Assembly (NCBI GenBank): GCA_020056205.1
Contig: JAGVIF010000214.1
Coordinates: 1-11,160 of the forward strand
Length of the DNA stretch: 11,160 nucleotides
Origin: Lentisphaeria bacterium
GTDB taxonomy: Bacteria; Verrucomicrobiota; Lentisphaeria; Victivallales; GWF2-50-93
Direction of reading: 5' to 3'
This document shows positions 1 to 5,890 of the stretch, one piece after another. A program made the translations under genes and the position numbers. The notes below the pieces were generated by a model. It saw only the letters and a list, made by a program, of their open reading frames with translations, was not told where the DNA came from and ran no database searches. Numbering within the stretch: the stretch's first letter is position 1; every line of letters begins with the position of its first letter.

Positions 1-6
1 TGCTTT

Positions 7-104
7 AGGTTGAAAATTGCATTTTTAATGGAGGGCCACGCTTGCCGTGGCCGCCCTTACGGTCGCGGCAAGCGCGACCCTCCACAATTTTCACAATTCA
101 ACCT
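7..104. repeat. ~98-bp imperfect palindromic repeat (REP/MITE-like)
   Basis: The core at 29-84 is an inverted repeat: TGGAGGGCCACGCTTGCC on the left pairs with the complement of the right arm, which ends in GCGACCCTCCA, with a few mismatches. The flanks continue the symmetry: AGGTTGAAAATTG at 7-19 faces CAATTTT and TTCAACCT at 85-104, with a 7-nt insertion on the right. The transcript would fold into a long GC-rich hairpin. It lies about 125 bp beyond the stop of the transpeptidase-like gene and could act as a downstream terminator or mRNA stabiliser, which is inference. A short open frame through it on the plus strand is a by-product of the repeat. Positions 105-229 show nothing further that I can name. 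Confidence 0.75.
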
Positions 105-229
105 TATAGAGTATAATTGGCTTCCCGGCGGCCACAACGTCTTTTCGCCGACATTATCGAGAGATATTCCTTTCAAAAGGCCAAGATTTCTCGACGCAGT
201 ATAGCATCATCAAAAATGATGTCAAAATA

Positions 230-1108
230 TCATTTATCCTGAAATTTGATCTCGCCGACTTTTGTTTCTATCATTTGATACAATTCTTTTGACCATATAG
301 GAATCTTTGGGTTTAAAAATCGTATCTTCTCAATGTCAATCGAAGCGGTTTTTCTGAAATCATACGGACTGATTATCACTGCGACATTCTGAATCTTTGT
401 TTTTGCGGCAAGAACAAAAATATCCTCGATCGGTTCATCGCCTATGGAAACACAGCCGATTGACGCATTCGAGCCATGTATAAAAATGTCGGAGCCGGGA
501 TAAACGCGATTTTCTTCTTCAGCCTTTTTCCGCTCAAATTCGTTCGGATAATTTATTTTCATGGAAAGATGAAAACGACTGTTTGGATTGAGTTCATCTA
601 TCTTATATATCCCCTCCGGGATTTGCATATCTCCTTCAAGCGTCTTTGGGCCGAGCACGCCGCTTGGAGCAAGAATTGGATATTGCGCAACAAGCGTATA
701 GTTCTTCTCATCGGCGGACGCATATATCTCAACAGTCATTTCCTTTTTAAAACAGAGGATGAGAAGGCGCTTAGGTGGATATTTTATTCCTTTTTTGCTA
801 AAGATGTTTATGAATTTATCATCCACCCTACCTTCATATTTTGCCAGAACACTGCCGACAGTGTCCTCTTTTCTCAGCTTCAGCAAGACGGCGTGCACAA
901 TAGGAATTCTTTTCAGATATGGCTTGCAGAAAAGAATGACAACCGAGACAAAAAACAGAATGGCAAGAGCGAATAGTCTATTGTTGCGATTTCGGATAAA
1001 ACGCAAGATTGGAGTTTTCGATTGGATTTTAGAATTCCTTTTTTCTCTTATTATTTCTCGCGCAAAGGGACAAAGCCACGAAGTCCGTTTCCAATCATGT
1101 CTCCGCAC
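230..1108 (-). CDS. Membrane-anchored L,D-transpeptidase-fold (YkuD, YafK/DpaA-type) protein
   Basis: A 292-aa protein with a basic cytoplasmic N-terminus, one membrane segment at about residues 44-62 (signal anchor), a linker, and a YkuD catalytic domain at about residues 140-250. The active-site motif is IFIHGSNASIGCVSIGD, with His211 and the nucleophile Cys219; an upstream PEGIYKI...LNPNSRFHLSMKINYPNEF block is typical of the YafK branch. YkuD enzymes make or remodel peptidoglycan cross-links and protein-peptidoglycan links outside the membrane; the E. coli YafK homologue (DpaA) releases Braun lipoprotein from murein. The exact reaction here is inference. The start is GTG without a clear ribosome binding site, and the frame stays open upstream, so the first ~35 residues are uncertain. 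It is monocistronic in this window and is the most ordinary housekeeping-like gene present. Confidence 0.88.
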   Translation of the reverse strand: MRRHDWKRTSWLCPFAREIIREKRNSKIQSKTPILRFIRNRNNRLFALAILFFVSVVILFCKPYLKRIPIVHAVLLKLRKEDTVGSVLAKYEGRVDDKFINIFSKKGIKYPPKRLLILCFKKEMTVEIYASADEKNYTLVAQYPILAPSGVLGPKTLEGDMQIPEGIYKIDELNPNSRFHLSMKINYPNEFERKKAEEENRVYPGSDIFIHGSNASIGCVSIGDEPIEDIFVLAAKTKIQNVAVIISPYDFRKTASIDIEKIRFLNPKIPIWSKELYQMIETKVGEIKFQDK

Positions 1109-1209
1109 TTGACATATCGTGCTGATCCCGTAGCGCCGAAGCCATTTCAGATGTGCAAAGGCGGGTAATCCTGTCAGAATATTTCCCGGATTTCTTTGTG
1201 CCAGAGTTT

Positions 1210-1237
1210 ATCCCGATTCTCGGATAGACATCGGGAT
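1210..1237. repeat. Short ATCCCGAT/ATCGGGAT hairpin repeat
   Basis: ATCCCGAT (1210-1217) and ATCGGGAT (1230-1237) form a perfect 8-bp stem with a 12-nt loop. A related 'ccccgatgccctttcgggatc' stretch occurs near 11062-11082. It lies in the spacer between the two leftmost genes and looks like one of the dispersed intergenic hairpins of this genome. No promoter function is visible. Confidence 0.5.
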
Positions 1238-1276
1238 GCCTCCGTGAGATAATATTTCTTGGATTCTAACGATAAA

Positions 1277-1318
1277 AGTGAGCTGCCACTGGCTGCGCCA
1301 GCGGGTAGCGGTTAGCTC
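1277..1318 (-). terminator. Possible intrinsic terminator after the three-helix membrane protein gene
   Basis: Read on the minus strand, GAGCT...CTGGC-GCA-GCCAG...AGCTC forms a bulged GC-rich stem (core CTGGC/GCCAG at 1289-1301) followed by ACTTTTATC. It starts about 22 bp after the stop at 1340. The U-run is short and the stem has mismatches, so this is only a candidate. Confidence 0.35.
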
Positions 1319-1339
1319 CACTGCATTGATAGCTTCTGC

Positions 1340-1639
1340 TCATCCTCCGATAACCATAAACAAAACCAAGGTGATTATAAGCGCGACCGTAGCGTAGGCA
1401 ACTCGGAAAGGCTGGGAAGTGAACACTCCGAAATCAAGCCCACGCCGTGCACGATGCCGGAGCCGAAGCGCCAAAATTGCGAACAACAACACACACCACA
1501 AGCATACCGACATCATGACTCTCACAAACGCTTCGCCGCCCGGTAGCACCGTGACGGCGGAACACATGAGCAACCCCAAGAAGAAGATGACCGACAGATA
1601 CCACGAAATGAAAATCGGATTCGTCAACTTGGCAGTCAT
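1340..1639 (-). CDS. Small three-helix membrane protein, unknown function
   Basis: A 99-aa hydrophobic protein with three predicted membrane segments at about residues 10-30, 38-60 and 78-97. A short Arg-rich loop (RLRHRARRG, about 59-67) would sit on the cytoplasmic side. The start is supported by GAGG five bases upstream of the ATG. I do not recognise a family. An overlapping plus-strand frame (1419-1700) is Arg/Ser-rich and reads as a shadow. The gene stands alone between a REP cluster upstream and a hairpin downstream. Confidence 0.6.
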   Translation of the reverse strand: MTAKLTNPIFISWYLSVIFFLGLLMCSAVTVLPGGEAFVRVMMSVCLWCVLLFAILALRLRHRARRGLDFGVFTSQPFRVAYATVALIITLVLFMVIGG

Positions 1640-1669
1640 GGTTGCCTCATCAAGCTACCGATTGGCTCA

Positions 1670-1885
1670 CCGACCGGCTGATGCCGGTTCGGAGAGGTGA
1701 TTTTGTTATCAATATTTTTGATCATTTTCCTGAAGTCGCGCAAGCCTTCGGCTTGCTGGCAATGTTCCATGTTGTAGCGCAAGCCTCTGGCTTGCAGGCG
1801 GTTTCCGAAGTAGCGCAAGCCTCCGGCTTGCATAGCGCTTTCAATCCGGAGGATTGAGCTACTTCCAATCACAAGCCGGAGGCTT
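1670..1885. repeat. Cluster of REP-like palindromes (AAGCCTCCGGCTT family)
   Basis: Three near-identical direct units GCGCAAGCCTCCGGCTTGC start at 1738, 1777 and 1813; the first two carry TTCGG and TCTGG in the centre. A fourth unit in inverted orientation (CAAGCCGGAGGCTT) lies at 1872-1885. Between them is TCAATCC-GGA-GGATTGA (1841-1857), a different hairpin, and ACCGGC-TGAT-GCCGGT precedes the cluster near 1674. Each unit is itself a palindrome. Together these fill most of the spacer between the membrane protein gene and the DUF6880 gene. Open frames running through the cluster translate into repeated QAxGLRY-like peptides and are not genes. Confidence 0.85.
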
Positions 1886-1904
1886 ATGCTACTCTTCAAA
1901 ACAT

Positions 1905-1922
1905 ACAGGCAAGGATGCCTGT
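1905..1922. repeat. ACAGGCA-AGGA-TGCCTGT hairpin
   Basis: A perfect 7-bp stem with a 4-nt loop, followed on the plus strand by TTTTAC. A partial copy (ATAACAGGCATTTTG) follows near 1935-1949. The plus strand has no gene to terminate here, so I read it as another dispersed hairpin. It could still slow transcription leaving the DUF6880 gene on the minus strand. Confidence 0.5.
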
Positions 1923-1998
1923 TTTACTCTTGATAACAGGCATTTTGCTCTGACTTTAGACTGTCCCCCCTGAAATTGTCAAACGGGCAACACTCCTA

Positions 1999-2107
1999 GT
2001 AAATATTCACCGAACCCTGCGAGCCGAGTCGCAGCCCTGAGCTTGCCTGTGGTGAGCTTGTCGAACCAGTCGAAGGGCGAAGACTGGTCCTTTCGGTGAA
2101 TATTTAC
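1999..2107. mobile_element. 109-bp MITE-like element with 16-bp terminal inverted repeats
   Basis: The ends are GTAAATATTCACCGAA (1999-2014) and its exact complement (2092-2107). The interior is GC-rich and includes the widely scattered 'gagcttgtcgaa...tcgaagggcg' sequence. No transposase is encoded, and the length and perfect termini fit a non-autonomous element or a large REP hairpin. It lies 17 bp past the DUF6880 stop codon, so it could act as that gene's terminator. No target-site duplication is obvious. Its GTA-starting ends loosely resemble those of the element at 5876-5972 (10 of 16 positions). Confidence 0.7.
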
Positions 2108-2124
2108 CGACGGATTTCATCGGC

Positions 2125-3507
2125 TCAAGTTTCGTATTTTGCCCAAAGAGCAGACTTGAGCCGGTGTATTTTTCGCAACTCTTCCTTGTGGGCATCATGT
2201 GTCGGAAAATTTCTCCAATCGGCAATTTTCACGGCAAGACCATCGAGCTTTTTCAGGTATCTCACCGCATAAACGTAGTGCTTGGATTGCGCCCTCTTGA
2301 GGATGGAATCTATCAGCGCCCTGTGAATCAAAGAAGCGGCGAGAAATCTGTTTTCGGCCTCGAATTTCTTGGAGAGTTCCAGCAAGGGCATATAGTTGTC
2401 GCCGTTGAGTTGATCCGTTCTTCCGACAAGATATTCTTCGGCCTCGTCCGTCTTTCCATTTTCAAGCAAAAAATCAGCGTCCGTTAGAGAAAGGTTGTCA
2501 CTCTTTATTGTCAGAGCTGTCTCATCCTCAATAATCTTGCCTCGTTCTGATTTGCCGACAGATTCCAGCAATTCTTTAAGATTGTCTGCCGATCTGTGCC
2601 GCCTGAAGGAGTTCAGCGCGATTTCATGCATCTTTTCCTTGTCGCCATTTTTTTTATATATCGAGAGTAGGAGTTTATCGCGATCATAGTCCGTATAATT
2701 TTCTGTTTTTGGAATTTTATTCAGCCAGTCCAATGCGGCAGCACAATCACCGGCATTAAAGTAGGCCTCCGCTATTTCCAGATGAGTTTTGCATGGAACC
2801 CCTTCAAAGTCTTCGCAGGATTTTAAAGAAGCCTTTTCGAACATGACTGGATCGTCAAGCTGTTTGGCAAGATTTTTCACCCCAAGCGCCCAATGCCTTG
2901 ACTCGCTATTATCTTTGGCTTCATTTATTTTTCCCATAAACAGTTCGGCAAGTTTTCTGAGTTCTCCCGGTGGAAGGAATTTCGCTGACTGTTTGAGCAG
3001 ATATTCCCTTAAACTGTAGGCATCTTCCTCATAGAGATCGGCGAGAATTTCCGAAATCCACTTCTTGTCCTCGCATTTTGACGCTAATTCCGCGAAGAGG
3101 TCGCTTGCGGAAAAGCGAAACACATCGCCAATAATCCCGTCCGAATCATCGCAATATTCGATAATGGCCTTGTCGCTTTTGAAGAATTCAACGAGAAGGG
3201 TGATGCCGTCGTTCGGATTTTCGGAGCCATTCCGGGTTTCAGCAAGGATTTCGTCGAGTTTGTGGCAGAAGAGCTTAGAACTTTTCCAGTCAACAAAACG
3301 CTTTTGCCGGCGCAGTCCCAATATTTTCGCTTTGGCGCGTTTGAAATTATCTTTTTTGCTTGAAATCAGCCGGGTGATAATGGCATCTGCGTCATCGTGT
3401 CGGATTGACAGTTCCATCAACGCTTCGACCAAGTCTTCCACCGCTACTTTCGCAAGCTTTGCGCGAATTTCGCTGTCTGAATTTATAAATTCCAACTGCT
3501 TGCTCAT
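2125..3507 (-). CDS. DUF6880 family helical-repeat protein
   Basis: A 460-aa soluble, almost wholly alpha-helical protein with no signal peptide. It matches the DUF6880 pattern as I remember it: an N-terminal block EDLVEALMELS, then RRQKRFVDWKSSKLF (about 66-80), then EYCDDSDGIIGDVF (about 117-130), later TPR-like helical pairs (about 220-430), and a terminal basic segment HRLKSALWAKYE. Members often carry an N-terminal SWIM zinc finger or sit beside one; none is present here. The function of the family is unknown; helical repeats suggest protein binding. The ATG lies 4 bp after the stop of the 48-codon ORF at 3512-3658, and the ribosome site is weak, so translational coupling is plausible. 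It ends beside a MITE-like palindrome. Confidence 0.82.
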   Translation of the reverse strand: MSKQLEFINSDSEIRAKLAKVAVEDLVEALMELSIRHDDADAIITRLISSKKDNFKRAKAKILGLRRQKRFVDWKSSKLFCHKLDEILAETRNGSENPNDGITLLVEFFKSDKAIIEYCDDSDGIIGDVFRFSASDLFAELASKCEDKKWISEILADLYEEDAYSLREYLLKQSAKFLPPGELRKLAELFMGKINEAKDNSESRHWALGVKNLAKQLDDPVMFEKASLKSCEDFEGVPCKTHLEIAEAYFNAGDCAAALDWLNKIPKTENYTDYDRDKLLLSIYKKNGDKEKMHEIALNSFRRHRSADNLKELLESVGKSERGKIIEDETALTIKSDNLSLTDADFLLENGKTDEAEEYLVGRTDQLNGDNYMPLLELSKKFEAENRFLAASLIHRALIDSILKRAQSKHYVYAVRYLKKLDGLAVKIADWRNFPTHDAHKEELRKIHRLKSALWAKYET

Positions 3508-3511
3508 GGGT

Positions 3512-3658
3512 TCACTTTTTTCTTATTACATCGAAATCCTGCCCCTTGGGCATTATGAAAAGACACTTGCCCTTGCTCCTCTTCTCCCAAAGCTCGCCGA
3601 GCTTGAAAAATTCCTCAAGCCGGTCAAGTGCATCGCTCTGGCAGGTTTTTAAAATCAT
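3512..3658 (-). CDS. 48-aa ORF, duplicated C-terminal tail fragment
   Basis: The product contains LGELWEKRSKGKCLFIMPKG followed by QDFDVIRKK. A near-identical stretch is encoded at 5487-5585, and coding-level conservation in both copies argues that the peptide was once a real protein end. From memory it resembles the C-terminal tails of some type III restriction (Res)/DEAD-box helicases, but I cannot verify this. AAGGAG lies 14 bases before the ATG, which is too far for efficient initiation. It sits directly upstream of the DUF6880 gene (4-bp gap) and directly downstream of an ORF6N remnant. Most likely it is a gene remnant; it may still serve as a leader ORF for the next gene. Confidence 0.45.
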   Translation of the reverse strand: MILKTCQSDALDRLEEFFKLGELWEKRSKGKCLFIMPKGQDFDVIRKK

Positions 3659-3679
3659 ACTTTTACAGATGTCTCCTTT

Positions 3680-3787
3680 TTATGAAGTGTGCTTGAACTC
3701 GGAGGAACATATCACAAATTGTGATATGTTCCGTATTTCCTCGCGTGTCAGCGCAAACATGAAATCCGAAGGAAATCTTTTAATAAG
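3680..3787 (-). pseudogene. ORF6N domain remnant (central part only)
   Basis: The minus strand reads LIKRFPSDFMFALTREEIRN and continues ISQIVICSSEFKHTS before a TAA at 3680-3682. This matches the middle of the ORF6N domain, the region that normally follows 'LKQAVKRN' and precedes 'AFTEQGVAMLSS'. The N-terminal IRGQKVLLD part and everything after the centre are missing; upstream the frame meets a stop near 3806. ORF6N proteins are DNA-binding-type domains known from phages and often found beside restriction-modification genes. The missing N-terminal region is exactly what a second remnant at 5635-5890 retains. Confidence 0.8.
3704..3732. repeat. Perfect 29-bp palindrome (14-bp arms, 1-nt centre)
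   Basis: GGAACATATCACAA (3704-3717), a single A, then its exact complement (3719-3732). It lies inside the ORF6N remnant, over codons for RNISQIVICS, and 46 bp upstream of the ATG of the 48-codon ORF. Arms this long and perfect are not expected by chance in 11 kb. It could be an operator or cruciform, or a by-product of the coding sequence. Confidence 0.9.
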
Positions 3788-3871
3788 GAGAAATAAATAA
3801 CAAGGTTATTGCTATTATCATTGTTGGGAGTTCTTGGCTTCAGAATATTGATTTTGACGATACATACCAAA

Positions 3872-4822
3872 TCAAGAAGAGCTTTTCTCCCAATCTAATA
3901 GACGATATCGAGTGGCGAGACGAACACGCCCAACTTTGGTAACATGCAACGTGAATATTGCTTTTTTACCAAGCAGGATACCCATCTCTTTGAATTTATC
4001 TTCGGACATATCAGGATCGATCTTTCCATAAAAAACTTCGTTGCCATCTTCAGGCGTTATTTCGAAGGTTCGTTTTGCTGGAAGAAAAAAAAGATATCCC
4101 GTTGCTTTTATATCGGCTTCAATTATGTTGTCATCTGCGAGCCTTTCTGCCGCAGTTTGAACGCTTTCAACATTCTTAAATTCAGTTACCTGATCGTCGC
4201 ATCGCATTTTAAAATAAGCATTGCTCTTCCCAACGGTTTCAAGAAAATCCCTGATTGCTGAAATAGTCCGTCTATCAACTTGTGAAGCTACTTCCACCAG
4301 CTTTTCATCGTCCTCATTGGCGCAAGCGAATATTATGGCTTTAGTTTGTTCGACAGCTTTACTTGTCAAGGATTTTTCGTCAAAAATCAATTCTGGTTCA
4401 ATACCAGATTCGGTTTTTCTAACGGAAATTTCCTCGAGAATAAAGCCAAAAGAACCAAGTGCGCGATCAGTAACAAAGAGCTTGTTGAACTCCCTGCCGG
4501 GTATACGGCCATCTAACCGGACTTCTTGACTCATTGACGCGGCTGCCAATGCAATGGCTTTGTCATATTTTTCTAATGCGTTACCAGCAAATTGAGCTTC
4601 AACTCCTTGTGTTCCCTGGACAGGTGCTCCGCGAAAAGTCAATTCTACCCTTGCACGTTGAATGCCATCAACAGGAATGGAATCACACTGTTTTTCAAGA
4701 TCGGAGATCCTGGACTCAATGCCCAATCGCGCTAAAGGAGAAGTCTTTTCTATGTCTGAAAGCATTTTTCGAAGTTGTGACAATTCAGCAGCGATAGCAG
4801 AGCGTTTCATATTTTGTGTCAC
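3872..4822 (-). CDS. Coiled-coil partner of the DUF6932 nucleotidyltransferase, unknown function
   Basis: A 316-aa soluble protein. Residues about 5-48 form a heptad-rich coiled coil; residues 61-80 hold a conserved-looking block LTFRGAPVQGTQGVEAQFAG; GSFGFILEE follows at about 123-131; an acidic helical region fills about 150-235; and the last ~80 residues are strand-rich and end in TRYRLLDWEK. I recall similar proteins next to DUF6932 genes in other bacteria but know no assigned function. The start is GTG at 4822: a perfect AGGAGG lies six bases upstream and the GTGA overlaps the stop of the upstream gene by 4 nt. The ATG five codons in is too far from that site. It would be co-translated with the nucleotidyltransferase, so a complex or toxin-antitoxin relationship is plausible but inferred. 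Confidence 0.75.
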   Translation of the reverse strand: MTQNMKRSAIAAELSQLRKMLSDIEKTSPLARLGIESRISDLEKQCDSIPVDGIQRARVELTFRGAPVQGTQGVEAQFAGNALEKYDKAIALAAASMSQEVRLDGRIPGREFNKLFVTDRALGSFGFILEEISVRKTESGIEPELIFDEKSLTSKAVEQTKAIIFACANEDDEKLVEVASQVDRRTISAIRDFLETVGKSNAYFKMRCDDQVTEFKNVESVQTAAERLADDNIIEADIKATGYLFFLPAKRTFEITPEDGNEVFYGKIDPDMSEDKFKEMGILLGKKAIFTLHVTKVGRVRLATRYRLLDWEKSSS

Positions 4823-5382
4823 AAAACACCTCCTGATTTAGCAATTAAAAATTCCCCTGCATCCGTGTCTTCATCCGGAGCCAAGCTAATTTCGACAAAT
4901 CCCTTCCATTCAAATGTGTCTCGTCTATGAGCCAAGAGACTATACCAGTAAGCTGTTTGTTGGACCAAAAACTTGGTTGGTTTTTCAAGAAGAACAGCAT
5001 ATGCGTCGACTGAATATTTTTCCTTGGTATCACTTGGTTTAAACAATTCTCCATGATGAGATACAAAATCTTGTTCATTCATTCCAACGGGAAGTTGGAA
5101 AAAAGAAACGACATCAATATCCCTCGGAGAGCGTTGATCAAGAAGCTCAATATTTTCAAGGAAGCTACCATTTATCCACTGAAATCCAATTGTAACACCA
5201 GAGGCATGCAATGCGGTGCGATATTTGAGAAACCCATCTAAGATACTGCGTCGCTCGGGGGACGTAGAAAATCGCGATATCGCATCAATTAGGCGGACCT
5301 GATACGGGGAGCGCGCCGCATCCGTTGGCGTGTCCATAAAAGGAGGCACTATTCCCCGGTGATTAAAGGTTGGTATTTCCAT
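4819..5382 (-). CDS. DUF6932-type nucleotidyltransferase (MNT-like)
   Basis: A 187-aa protein starting MEIPTFNHRGIVPPF, the opening I associate with DUF6932. The nucleotidyltransferase signature is visible: NGSF (Gly72-Ser73), then RDIDVVSF with Asp88 and Asp90 as the metal-binding DxD pair, and a likely third carboxylate at Asp126 in YSVDAYAV. Members of this fold transfer nucleotides to proteins, RNA or small molecules; the substrate here is unknown. The frame extends seven codons further upstream, but I chose ATG 5382: AGGA lies four bases before it and the -10 box at 5406-5411 would put the transcript start inside those seven codons. The downstream partner overlaps by 4 nt. Small nucleotidyltransferases of this kind serve as toxins or antitoxins in MNT/HEPN and AbiE systems. 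Confidence 0.8.
   Translation of the reverse strand: MEIPTFNHRGIVPPFMDTPTDAARSPYQVRLIDAISRFSTSPERRSILDGFLKYRTALHASGVTIGFQWINGSFLENIELLDQRSPRDIDVVSFFQLPVGMNEQDFVSHHGELFKPSDTKEKYSVDAYAVLLEKPTKFLVQQTAYWYSLLAHRRDTFEWKGFVEISLAPDEDTDAGEFLIAKSGGVL
4829..4834 (-). promoter_or_regulatory. Perfect Shine-Dalgarno AGGAGG for the partner gene
   Basis: AGGAGG on the minus strand, six bases before the GTG at 4822 and inside the last codons of the nucleotidyltransferase gene. It decides the GTG start and suggests the partner is translated at least as strongly as the upstream gene. Confidence 0.85.
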
Positions 5383-5405
5383 AAGTTCCTCAGTTATGAA
5401 CATTT

Positions 5406-5433
5406 ACTATACCGACATTTTTACGTAAAGCAA
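5406..5433 (-). promoter_or_regulatory. Sigma70-like promoter for the DUF6932 cassette
   Basis: On the minus strand TTGCTT (-35, 5428-5433), a 16-nt spacer and TATAGT (-10, 5406-5411). The transcript should begin near 5398, giving a ~16-nt leader before the ATG at 5382 that contains TGAGGA. This gives the cassette its own transcription. Confidence 0.55.
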
Positions 5434-5486
5434 AAACATAAGTATTCCAATTCTTGAAAAAGCCTGAGATGGATTGATGAGTATCA

Positions 5487-5638
5487 TCATTGTTTCACTC
5501 TTTCCCTTATTGCCTCGAAATCTTTCCCTTTGGGCATTATGAAAAGGCATTTGCCCTTGCTTCGTTTTTCCCAAAGCTCGCCCAACTGACGTTTTTCATG
5601 GTTATCCGGCAAATTTCCCTGACGAGTTCCCAAGTCAT
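5487..5638 (-). pseudogene. Second copy of the LGELWEKRSKGKC tail fragment, frameshifted
   Basis: The last 31 codons read LGELWEKRSKGKCLFIMPKG then KDFEAIRERVKQ, nearly the same as the tail at 3512-3658. An ATG at 5636-5638 overlaps the stop of the ORF6N remnant (ATGA) and opens a short frame, MTWELVREICRITMKN, that runs into the tail region in a different reading frame. One reading is that a longer gene which followed ORF6N lost its interior and kept its first and last codons. The long frame that runs in from further upstream at 5690 is not a real N-terminus, because it is an alternative frame of ORF6N sequence. What the parent gene encoded (possibly a restriction/helicase subunit) is unverified. 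Confidence 0.55.
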
Positions 5639-5890
5639 ATTTTTGTAAGTTTTCTTGCTTTTGCGCGATACTCGAACTTCTTTTCTTCAACGTGAAAACC
5701 GATCTTTTTCTTTGGTTGAACGGGCGGTGTCATTATTTGCCTGATTGCATCAAAGACAATGCTGAACTGTTCATCGTATTTCTTTTGACAGCCTGTTTCA
5801 GAACTTTTGTCTCCACTCCGTATAAAACAGCGAGATTCCGATCAAGCAAGACTTTCTGCCCCCTGATGAACAGGAGTACAAGTTCAGTAA
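5635..5890 (-). pseudogene. ORF6N domain gene with internal deletion
   Basis: Minus strand, first frame: [20 protein letters not shown] and then [12 protein letters not shown], the N-terminal half of the ORF6N domain (about 5778-5870). A shift at 5778-5784 leads into another frame: [36 protein letters not shown], ending YRAKARKLTKI and a stop at 5635-5637. This second part is the usual ORF6N-protein C-terminus. The centre of the domain and the middle of the protein, roughly 100 codons or more, are missing, joined through an AAAAGAAA stretch. The N-terminal end runs into the MITE-like element at 5876, so normal first codons are lost too. The gene is dead but recognisable. Confidence 0.85.

Noticed and set aside
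476..1112. Two long plus-strand frames across the transpeptidase-like gene
   Set aside because: They are complementary-frame shadows of a gene with clear catalytic motifs.
1738..1831. Regularly spaced repeats resembling a tiny CRISPR array
   Set aside because: Only three direct units, each a self-palindrome of 19 bp, with 17-20 bp gaps that are too short for spacers; a fourth is inverted and a fifth lies 9 kb away. No cas gene is present.
1636..1899. Open frame of 87 codons on the minus strand
   Set aside because: It is a translation of the REP cluster (repeated QAxGLRY-type peptides), with no independent coding evidence.
2007..2225. Open frame of 72 codons on the minus strand
   Set aside because: It overlaps the DUF6880 3' end in another frame and then reads through the palindromic element.
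3065..3800. Plus-strand frames covering the start of the DUF6880 gene and the ORF6N remnant
   Set aside because: Ser-rich shadow translations; the minus strand carries recognisable protein families throughout.
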